Positions 1 through 4,805 of a DNA stretch of 6,569 nt are shown here, piece by piece. A model generated the notes under the pieces. The model searched no databases, was not told where the DNA came from, and saw only the letters and a program-made list of their open reading frames with translations. This DNA comes from an uncultured Roseburia sp. (GTDB lineage: Bacteria; Bacillota; Clostridia; Lachnospirales; Lachnospiraceae). Position numbers and translations under genes: made by a program. Where the stretch lies: the NCBI GenBank assembly GCA_947564765.1, contig CANODN010000121.1:1-6569 (forward strand). Reading direction: 5' to 3'. Numbering within the stretch: the first letter of the stretch is position 1; each line of letters opens with the position of its first letter.

Positions 1-1406
1 ACTATATGGCGAAATGCCGGCAATGGGTGCAGGATTTTACACAGAGAAAGGGGCATAGTCCCAGAGCCTGTGTTTTCAATATGGGCTGTCAGATGAATGC
101 CAGAGACTCGGAAAAGCTGACCGGAATTTTAGAACAGATCGGCTATCAGATGCAGGAGTCCGAAGAGGCGGATTTTGTTATCTATAATACCTGCACCGTG
201 CGGGAAAATGCCAACAATAAAGTATACGGCCGTCTGGGCTATCTGCACGGTCTGCAAAAGAAAAATCCGGATATGCTGATCGGTCTGTGCGGATGCATGA
301 TGCAGGAAAATACCGTTGTGGAAAAAATTAAACGCAGTTATTCCTTTGTGAATCTGATTTTCGGCACCCACAATATTTTCAAATTTGCGGAGCTGCTCTT
401 TACCGTACTGGAAAACCGTTCTGCTGCCGGAGAAGAAAAAAAGAAAAATTCTATGGTGATTGATATCTGGGAAGATACGGATATGATTGTAGAAGATTTG
501 CCTGTGGAGAGAAAATATTTTTTCAAATCCGGCATCAATATCATGTTCGGCTGCAATAATTTCTGCAGTTACTGCATTGTGCCTTATGTAAGGGGCAGAG
601 AGAGGAGCAGAGAGCCGGAGGAGATTATCCGTGAGATTAAGGCTCTTGTGGCAGACGGCGTGATAGAGGTCATGCTGCTGGGACAAAATGTCAATTCTTA
701 TGGAAAGAATTTGAAAAATCCGGTCACCTTTGCAGAGCTTTTGAAAGAAGTGGAAAAAATCGAGGGCCTGGAGCGGATTCGTTTTATGACTTCGCATCCC
801 AAAGATCTTTCCGATGATTTAATCGATGTAATGAAACATTCCAGGAAGATATGCAGACATCTGCATCTTCCCCTGCAGTCCGGAAGTTCTGAAATTTTAA
901 AGAAAATGAACAGACGCTATACTAAGGAACAGTATCTGGATTTGGTGAATAAGTTAAAAGCCGCTATGCCTGATCTTGCAATTACAACAGATATCATTGT
1001 GGGATTTCCCGGGGAGACGGAAGATGATTTTGCGGAAACAATGGATGTGGTGCGAAAGGCGGAATACGACAGCGCATTTACCTTTATCTATTCCAAACGG
1101 ACCGGAACGCCTGCGGCGTCTATGGAAGACCAGGTGCCGGAAGAAACAGTGAAAAAGCGGTTTGACTGTCTGTTAAAGGAAGTGCAGGAAATTGCGGCAA
1201 AGAAGGCGATGCAGTATGCAGGCACGATACAGAAGGTGTTGATTGAGCATATCAACGAACAGGATGATTCTCTTGTAACGGGAAGAATGAGCAATAATTC
1301 CGTCGTTCATCTTCCGGGAACAGCAGATATGATCGGAAAAATCATAGATGTGAAACTGACAGAATGCAAAGGATTTTATTATATCGGCGAGGTTGTAACG
1401 AGTTGA
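1..1406 (+). CDS. miaB: tRNA-2-methylthio-N6-dimethylallyladenosine synthase MiaB (5' end probably outside window)
   Basis: MiaB is a cytosolic radical-SAM enzyme with two [4Fe-4S] clusters that adds a methylthio group to i6A37 in tRNAs reading UNN codons. Numbering from the ATG at 6, the N-terminal UPF0004 domain shows the three auxiliary-cluster cysteines: C28 in GCQMNARDSEK, C63 in NTCTVRENA and C97 in GLCGCMMQ. The radical-SAM CxxxCxxC motif is C183, C187, C190 in GCNNFCSYCIVPYVRGRERS. A TRAM domain fills about residues 400-464. The GCQMNARDSEK and RGRERS motifs favour MiaB over MtaB or RimO. From the ATG at 6 the protein has 466 residues, near the usual 440-510. However, the frame is open to the left edge and reads Y-M-A-K-C-R. 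As I remember, Lachnospiraceae homologues carry such a Tyr-Met-Ala-Lys-Cys segment inside an N-terminal extension, so the true start is probably upstream and the ATG at 6 internal. The next gene follows after 36 bp. Confidence 0.95.
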   Translation, partial: YMAKCRQWVQDFTQRKGHSPRACVFNMGCQMNARDSEKLTGILEQIGYQMQESEEADFVIYNTCTVRENANNKVYGRLGYLHGLQKKNPDMLIGLCGCMMQENTVVEKIKRSYSFVNLIFGTHNIFKFAELLFTVLENRSAAGEEKKKNSMVIDIWEDTDMIVEDLPVERKYFFKSGINIMFGCNNFCSYCIVPYVRGRERSREPEEIIREIKALVADGVIEVMLLGQNVNSYGKNLKNPVTFAELLKEVEKIEGLERIRFMTSHPKDLSDDLIDVMKHSRKICRHLHLPLQSGSSEILKKMNRRYTKEQYLDLVNKLKAAMPDLAITTDIIVGFPGETEDDFAETMDVVRKAEYDSAFTFIYSKRTGTPAASMEDQVPEETVKKRFDCLLKEVQEIAAKKAMQYAGTIQKVLIEHINEQDDSLVTGRMSNNSVVHLPGTADMIGKIIDVKLTECKGFYYIGEVVTS

Positions 1407-1442
1407 CCTTCGGTTTTATAGTTGTGAGGGGTTACATAATTT

Positions 1443-1820
1443 ATGGCAGTACAATTTCAAAAAAATGACAAGCTCCTTCTTGGAACAGTGCTTTTGGTTC
1501 TGCTTGCAGGAATGGCATGGTTTTCTTTTTTAGGCAGGGAAACCGGTGCCTCCGTAAAGGTTACGGTGAACGGACAGCTTTACGGAACCTATTCTTTGAA
1601 ACAGGATCAGGAAATTAAAATTATCATTGGTGAAAAAGTGACTAACGTTTTGCGGATTCAGGATCAAAAAGCGGATATGCTGACGGCGGATTGTCCAGAT
1701 AAGCTTTGTATGCATCAGAAAGCGATTTACAGACAGAACGAAACCATTGTATGTCTTCCCAATAAAGTAGTGGCAGAGATAATCGGCGGCGAAGAGGCCG
1801 AATTGGATTCTATTACATGA
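1443..1820 (+). CDS. NusG domain II-containing membrane-anchored protein
   Basis: This 125-residue protein has a short cytoplasmic N-terminus (QKNDK), one hydrophobic helix at about residues 11-30, and an outward-facing domain of about 95 residues. The domain matches the NusG_II family (PF07009): the VTVNGQLYGTYSL strand region, then DCPDKLCMHQ, then IVCLPNKVVAEI. Three cysteines, C84, C89 and C104, sit in these conserved stretches and could form a disulfide or bind a metal or cofactor; the sequence does not decide which. It is not the transcription factor NusG: the NGN and KOW domains are missing and it has a membrane anchor. The start is an ATG with a GAGGGG Shine-Dalgarno at 1426-1431. The gene lies between miaB and a Gx transporter gene, and these two families are often adjacent in Firmicutes, suggesting a joint membrane function. 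The biochemical role is not established. Confidence 0.88.
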   Translation: MAVQFQKNDKLLLGTVLLVLLAGMAWFSFLGRETGASVKVTVNGQLYGTYSLKQDQEIKIIIGEKVTNVLRIQDQKADMLTADCPDKLCMHQKAIYRQNETIVCLPNKVVAEIIGGEEAELDSIT

Positions 1821-1918
1821 AAGGGATTACCTTCCGGGTATTCCTGATGTGTTGAAAGGATGCACAGAGAAAGGATTACCCTCCGGGCATCCCTGATGTG
1901 CTGAAAATATGCACAGAG
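1821..1918 (+). repeat. 49-bp imperfect tandem repeat, two copies, in the leader of the Gx transporter gene
   Basis: Copy 1 is 1821-1869 and copy 2 is 1870-1918. They match at 42 of 49 positions by eye, with no gaps. A third copy starts at 1919 (AAAGGATA) and then diverges into the Gx start codon. The array begins directly after the NusG-II stop codon. Each copy can fold a small hairpin. In copy 1, 1823-1831 pairs with 1837-1844, with one bulged T and loop TTCCG. In copy 2, GGAT 1873-1876 pairs with ATCC 1889-1892, and CCC 1879-1881 with GGG 1885-1887. No T-run follows either hairpin, so they are not Rho-independent terminators. Copy 1 ends in ATGCACAGAG and runs into AAAGGA, the same Shine-Dalgarno-containing string that precedes the real Gx start. 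The translation-initiation leader therefore appears to have been duplicated. Confidence 0.85.
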
Positions 1919-1924
1919 AAAGGA
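1915..1924 (+). promoter_or_regulatory. Ribosome binding site that sets the Gx transporter start
   Basis: AGAGAAAGGA ends 5 nt before the ATG at 1930. An in-frame ATG at 1909 would place this site inside the coding sequence and has only weak purine-rich sequence before it. The site therefore favours 1930 as the start. The same string recurs at 1866-1875 in the upstream repeat copy, where no start codon follows at a useful distance. Confidence 0.7.
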
Positions 1925-1929
1925 TACTT

Positions 1930-2424
1930 ATGAAACGAAAAACGGCTTATCTGGGAATGTTTCTGGCGCTGGCATTGATCTGCAGTTATGTGGAATCGCT
2001 CATCCCCTTTTATTTTGGAATTCCCGGAGTAAAACTGGGACTTACCAATATTGTTGTCGTAGTGATGCTGTATGAGATCGGCGCAAAAGAGGCATTTTGC
2101 ATTTCCATGCTGCGGATTCTTCTGGCCGGATTTTTATTTGGAAATCCGTTTAGTATCCTCTACAGTTTAAGCGGCGGTCTTTTGAGTTTTTTTGTGATGC
2201 TTGCATTAAAACATACCAAAAAATTTCAGATCGTTACAATCAGTGTCATGGGCGGTATTTTTCATAATATCGGACAGCTTTGCGCGGCATCTGTGGTCGT
2301 TGAAAATTACAATTTATTTTACTATGCACCGATGCTGTTAATAGCCGGATTTATAACCGGATTTTTGATTGGGATTTTAGCTGTGGAGATGACAGCGCGG
2401 TTAAAAGGATTGCTGCATAAATGA
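1930..2424 (+). CDS. Gx transporter family protein (once called heptaprenyl diphosphate synthase component I)
   Basis: This is a 164-residue, strongly hydrophobic integral membrane protein with about six predicted helices, near residues 4-24, 35-52, 55-74, 77-95, 103-122 and 131-156, and a basic C-terminal end (ARLKGLLHK). It matches the Hpre_diP_synt_I family (PF07456) by FGIPGVKLGLTNIVVV near residue 30, SLSGGLLSFFVM and HNIGQL. The older name, a subunit of heptaprenyl diphosphate synthase, came from gene neighbourhood. The fold looks like a small-molecule permease or ECF-type substrate-binding component, and the substrate is unknown. No polyprenyl synthase gene is visible here. I chose the ATG at 1930 because AGAGAAAGGA lies 5 nt upstream; the ATG at 1909 would add MHRERIL, encoded by repeat DNA. 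The NusG-II protein just upstream is its likely partner. ruvA follows after 78 bp. Confidence 0.87.
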   Translation: MKRKTAYLGMFLALALICSYVESLIPFYFGIPGVKLGLTNIVVVVMLYEIGAKEAFCISMLRILLAGFLFGNPFSILYSLSGGLLSFFVMLALKHTKKFQIVTISVMGGIFHNIGQLCAASVVVENYNLFYYAPMLLIAGFITGFLIGILAVEMTARLKGLLHK

Positions 2425-2493
2425 TTGTGTATGAGCTGCCCCCCCGGCTGCAGATACCGCTGCACCGTGGGAAATCAGGCTTGCGGAGGGATT

Positions 2494-2498
2494 GGAGG
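2494..2498 (+). promoter_or_regulatory. Ribosome binding site that sets the ruvA start
   Basis: GGAGG lies 4 nt before the ATG at 2503. A second purine block, GGAGGG at 2485-2490, lies 12 nt before it. The ruvA frame stays open upstream to a TTG at 2425 and an ATG at 2431. Those starts would add a cysteine-rich stretch unlike any RuvA N-terminus and would bury both sites, so 2503 is preferred. Confidence 0.7.
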
Positions 2499-2502
2499 AA
2501 AT

Positions 2503-3114
2503 ATGTATTCATATATCAAAGGAACCTTAGAAGAAATTTCAGACGGATGGATTGTGGTGGACAATCATGGAATCGGCTATCAGATTCAGACACCGGCCAA
2601 TCTGCTGGATTCCCTCCCGGCTGTGGGGGGAGAGGTAAAGATTTATACCTATCTTCATGTAAAAGAAGACGGGATTGCATTGTTTGGGTTTCCCATAAAA
2701 GACGGTTTAAATGTTTTTAAACTGCTGCTTCGGGTAAACGGAATCGGGCCAAAGGGAGCGCTTGGCATTTTATCCGTGCTTTCCACCGATGATCTGCGGT
2801 TTGCCGTCATCGGGGGAGATGCAAAGGCGATTGCGAAAGCGCCGGGAATCGGTGCAAAATCCGCCCAGCGTATTATTTTGGAATTGAAAGACAAGCTGAA
2901 TCTGGAGGATGTTCTGGGAGGTCATAGCGAGGAAGGAGCATCTGCTCCCATTTCCGCTACAAATACGGTTAAAAATGAGGCCGTTCAGGCTCTTACGGCT
3001 TTGGGATACTCTTCTTCTGAGGCATTGTCGGCATTGGCCAAGGTAGAGATTGCAGAGGATACGGATGTGGAATCTGTTTTAAAAGCAGCTTTAAAGCAAA
3101 TGGCATTTTTATAA
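2503..3114 (+). CDS. ruvA: Holliday junction branch migration protein RuvA
   Basis: RuvA is the DNA-binding subunit of the RuvAB branch-migration complex; its tetramers hold the four-way junction in an open square while RuvB hexamers pump DNA. The 203-residue product has the usual three-domain layout and length. An N-terminal OB fold (about residues 1-63) starts MYSYIKGTLEEI and includes NHGIGYQI. Two helix-hairpin-helix motifs follow: VNGIGPKGALGILS near residues 77-90 and APGIGAKSAQRIILELKDKL near 113-132. After a flexible Ser/Ala/Thr-rich linker comes the C-terminal RuvB-contact domain (about 155-202), including EAVQALTALGYS. It ends in a double stop, TAA TAG. ruvB begins 47 bp downstream, the standard pairing. 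No ruvC lies next to it, so the resolvase must be elsewhere or be another enzyme. I saw no LexA-type operator (Gram-positive CGAAC-N4-GTTCG form) upstream, so SOS control is not evident from this sequence. Confidence 0.97.
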   Translation: MYSYIKGTLEEISDGWIVVDNHGIGYQIQTPANLLDSLPAVGGEVKIYTYLHVKEDGIALFGFPIKDGLNVFKLLLRVNGIGPKGALGILSVLSTDDLRFAVIGGDAKAIAKAPGIGAKSAQRIILELKDKLNLEDVLGGHSEEGASAPISATNTVKNEAVQALTALGYSSSEALSALAKVEIAEDTDVESVLKAALKQMAFL

Positions 3115-3120
3115 TAGCAG

Positions 3121-3146
3121 GGCAGCTTGTTTGAAGGGCTGCTTTT
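3121..3146 (+). other. Weak hairpin with short T-run between ruvA and ruvB
   Basis: GGCAGCTT (3121-3128) can pair with GGGCTGCT (3136-3143) around a 7-nt loop. Five of the eight pairs are Watson-Crick; the other three are G-T wobbles. TTTT at 3143-3146 overlaps the end of the right arm. The shape resembles a weak attenuator, but the stem is poor and the T-run short. Since RuvA and RuvB are needed together, full termination here is unlikely. It may be chance. Confidence 0.3.
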
Positions 3147-3161
3147 GATAAGGAGTATAGA

Positions 3162-4154
3162 ATGGAAAATCGCGTCATATCCACACAGATACAGGAAGAA
3201 GACCAAAAGATAGAAACAAGTCTTCGTCCCCAGACACTGGATGATTATATCGGACAGGCGAAAACAAAAGAAAATTTAAAAGTATATATTGAGGCTGCAA
3301 AGCAAAGAGGCGAGGCGCTGGATCATGTGCTTTTTTTCGGACCGCCGGGGCTTGGAAAAACGACGCTGGCAGGAATCATTGCCAATGAAATGGGAACGCA
3401 TATGAAGGTAACCAGTGGCCCTGCCATTGGAAAGCCAGGAGAAATGGCGGCGATTTTGAGTAATCTTCACGAGGGAGATCTGCTGTTTGTAGATGAGATA
3501 CATCGGCTGAACCGTCAGGTGGAGGAAGTGCTTTATCCGGCCATGGAGGATTACGTCATAGATATTATGATCGGAAAAGGCGCAACGGCACGGTCCATAC
3601 GGCTGGATTTGCCGAAATTTACGTTGGTAGGAGCCACCACAAGAGCCGGGCTTTTATCGGCACCTCTTAGAGACCGTTTTGGAGTCGTACATCATCTGGA
3701 ATTTTATACGGTAGAGGAATTAAAGACGATTATTCTGCATTCCGCTGAAAAGCTTTCGGTTTCCATTGACGATGCAGGCGCTTTTGAACTGGCGAGAAGG
3801 AGCAGAGGAACACCAAGGCTTGCAAACCGCTTTTTAAAAAGAGTCAGAGATTTTGCCCAGGTGAAATACAATGGACATATTACAAAGGAAGTGGCATCCT
3901 TTGCCCTGGATCTTTTGGAGGTGGATTCCTATGGACTGGATACCAACGACCGCAATATCCTGCTTACCATTATGGAGAAGTTTGCCGGAGGGCCGGTGGG
4001 ACTGGATACACTGGCAGCTGCGATCGGAGAGGATGCAGGGACGATTGAGGATGTTTACGAGCCGTTTCTTGTAAAAAACGGATTTATCAACCGGACGCCA
4101 AAGGGGAGAGTGGCAACCGATCTGGCTTTTACGCATTTCGGGCTTGCAAGATGA
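3162..4154 (+). CDS. ruvB: Holliday junction branch migration ATPase RuvB
   Basis: RuvB is the AAA+ hexameric motor that drives branch migration with RuvA. The 330-residue length is typical. Visible parts in order: Walker A GPPGLGKT at 60-67; Walker B LLFVDEIH ending in D111-E112-I113-H114; sensor 1 GATTRAG at 157-163; the arginine-finger region PLRDRFG at 168-174; sensor 2 GTPR with R219; and a C-terminal winged-helix DNA-binding domain from about 255, ending in KGRVATDLAFTHFG. All key ATPase residues are present, so the enzyme should be active. The start is an ATG with AAGGAG at 3150-3155, 6 nt upstream, which is a strong site. The gene lies 47 bp after ruvA and is surely co-transcribed with it. 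Its last codons overlap the predicted -35 and spacer of a zapA promoter. Confidence 0.98.
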   Translation: MENRVISTQIQEEDQKIETSLRPQTLDDYIGQAKTKENLKVYIEAAKQRGEALDHVLFFGPPGLGKTTLAGIIANEMGTHMKVTSGPAIGKPGEMAAILSNLHEGDLLFVDEIHRLNRQVEEVLYPAMEDYVIDIMIGKGATARSIRLDLPKFTLVGATTRAGLLSAPLRDRFGVVHHLEFYTVEELKTIILHSAEKLSVSIDDAGAFELARRSRGTPRLANRFLKRVRDFAQVKYNGHITKEVASFALDLLEVDSYGLDTNDRNILLTIMEKFAGGPVGLDTLAAAIGEDAGTIEDVYEPFLVKNGFINRTPKGRVATDLAFTHFGLAR

Positions 4155-4172
4155 GCTGCTAAAGTATAAAAT
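4144..4172 (+). promoter_or_regulatory. Predicted sigma-A promoter for zapA, overlapping the ruvB 3' end
   Basis: TTGCAA (4144-4149, 4 of 6 to TTGACA) and TAAAAT (4167-4172, 5 of 6 to TATAAT) are separated by exactly 17 bp. The -10 lies in an AT-rich run, TATAAAAT. The -35 is within the last codons of ruvB. A start point near 4179 would give a leader of about 80 nt before zapA. This would let zapA be expressed apart from ruvAB. It is a prediction by eye only. Confidence 0.45.
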
Positions 4173-4185
4173 AGAACAGAGAGAA

Positions 4186-4220
4186 CGTATAACTATGCAG
4201 CCAAAGACGGAATAGTTACG
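4186..4220 (+). other. Stem-loop in the zapA 5' leader
   Basis: CGTATAACTAT (4186-4196) pairs with ATAGTTACG (4212-4220): nine base pairs, a 2-nt TA bulge on the left arm and a 15-nt loop. It would lie inside the leader made from the predicted promoter. An outer perfect 7-bp inverted repeat, AGCTGCT (4154-4160) with AGCAGCT (4225-4231), surrounds it. The outer left arm is upstream of the predicted start point, so only read-through RNA from ruvB could form the outer stem. No T-run follows, so it is not an intrinsic terminator. I do not recognise it as a known riboswitch. Confidence 0.45.
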
Positions 4221-4245
4221 CGAAAGCAGCTATAACGATGAGACA

Positions 4246-4252
4246 GGGGAGG
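4246..4252 (+). promoter_or_regulatory. Ribosome binding site that sets the zapA start
   Basis: GGGGAGG lies 6 nt before the ATG at 4259. An in-frame ATG at 4238 would translate this site (as RQGRKR) and has no Shine-Dalgarno before it, so 4259 is preferred. Confidence 0.75.
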
Positions 4253-4258
4253 AAACGT

Positions 4259-4696
4259 ATGTCATCGAAATCCAGCACGGAAGTGATTATTGGGGGTAAG
4301 ATGTATACGCTGAGCGGATACGAGGGAGAAGAGTACCTGCAGCGTGTTGCAGCATATATCAACAATAAGATAAATGAATTTAACGATATGGAAGATATCC
4401 GGCGTTTTTCCGTAGATATGAAATCTGTTCTGGTGGAACTGAATATTGCGGATGATTATTTTAAAGCAAAGGACAGAATTGAGAAACTGGAGCGGGAATT
4501 AGAGAGAAAAGAAAAAGAACTTTATGAGCTGAAGAATGATTTGATTTCAGAACAGATGAAAGCCGAAACAAATGAGGAGACTGCCCGGGGACTAGAGCTG
4601 CAGAACAAAGAGCTGATGCTGCAGAAGGTGAAACTGGAGTCGGCTTTGGAAGAGGCGCTGCTGGATAAAGATACCAAAAAATCCGGAAAGAAATAG
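4259..4696 (+). CDS. zapA: Cell division protein ZapA, long coiled-coil form
   Basis: ZapA binds FtsZ polymers and promotes bundling of the Z-ring at midcell. The 145-residue product starts MSSKSSTEVIIGGKMYTL. It has the ZapA head (about residues 7-75): a beta-hairpin with IGGKMYTLSGYEGEEYLQ, then the helix VAAYINNKINEF and the segment DMKSVLVELNIADDYF. A highly charged coiled coil follows from about 70 to 135, with heptad-like KLERELERKEKELYELK, ending in a Lys-rich tail. Many ZapA proteins are about 85-110 residues, so the coiled coil is long here, although extended versions are common in clostridia. The start was chosen from GGGGAGG at 4246-4252. The gene lies 104 bp after ruvB, has its own predicted promoter, and its stop codon abuts a Rho-independent terminator. 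Confidence 0.9.
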   Translation: MSSKSSTEVIIGGKMYTLSGYEGEEYLQRVAAYINNKINEFNDMEDIRRFSVDMKSVLVELNIADDYFKAKDRIEKLERELERKEKELYELKNDLISEQMKAETNEETARGLELQNKELMLQKVKLESALEEALLDKDTKKSGKK

Positions 4697-4729
4697 GGGG
4701 ACGAGAAACTTCGTTCCCTTTTGTATTTT
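4697..4729 (+). terminator. Rho-independent terminator after zapA
   Basis: GGGGACGAG (4697-4705) pairs with TTCGTTCCC (4710-4718), giving nine pairs, two of them G-T, around the loop AAAC. It is followed directly by TTTTGTATTTT (4719-4729). The stem begins at the base after the zapA stop codon. This is the only convincing intrinsic terminator in the window and probably ends the transcript carrying ruvA, ruvB and zapA. Confidence 0.85.
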
Positions 4730-4746
4730 GATTCCCATAAGCAGCG

Positions 4747-4777
4747 AGTCAGGTGACTGCCCGCAAATGTTTGGCGG
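4747..4777 (+). repeat. Two adjacent short inverted repeats upstream of the U32 gene
   Basis: AGTCA-GG-TGACT (4747-4758) is a perfect inverted repeat with a 2-bp centre, too tight for an RNA hairpin but fit for a dimeric DNA-binding protein. Next to it, CCGCAA (4761-4766) pairs with TTGGCGG (4771-4777) around loop ATGT with one bulged G. Both sit between the zapA terminator and the U32 start, where a promoter would be expected, yet I find no good -35/-10 pair in 4730-4805. The significance is uncertain. Confidence 0.35.
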
Positions 4778-4805
4778 TGCGATTGGATACAGAACGGAGA
4801 CAGAT

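Noticed and set aside
129..797. 222-codon open frame on the minus strand inside miaB
   Set aside because: It lies wholly opposite a clear, conserved miaB coding sequence, is rich in His/Ile/Phe as expected of an antisense shadow, and matches no family I recognise.
1394..1436. TGTAAC / GTTACA inverted repeat around the miaB stop and the NusG-II ribosome binding site
   Set aside because: It is only 6 bp with a 31-nt loop and no further pairing, so chance is the simplest explanation.
1443..1820. Transcription antitermination factor NusG
   Set aside because: Only the domain II fold is present, behind a transmembrane helix; there is no NGN or KOW domain.
2425..2502. SOS (LexA) operator or sigma-A promoter before ruvA
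   Set aside because: I looked for a CGAAC-N4-GTTCG type box and for -35/-10 pairs with 16-18 bp spacing and found neither; TTGTGT at 2425 has no -10 at a fitting distance.
2421..2720. 99-codon + strand frame whose ATG overlaps the Gx stop codon (ATGA)
   Set aside because: The overlap looks like translational coupling, but the product is Arg/Gly-rich, has no Shine-Dalgarno site, and runs out of frame through conserved ruvA codons.
4195..4215. Six-codon mini-ORF (MQPKTE, stop) in the zapA leader
   Set aside because: It has no good ribosome binding site and most of it lies in the loop of the stem-loop; such a short frame is expected by chance.
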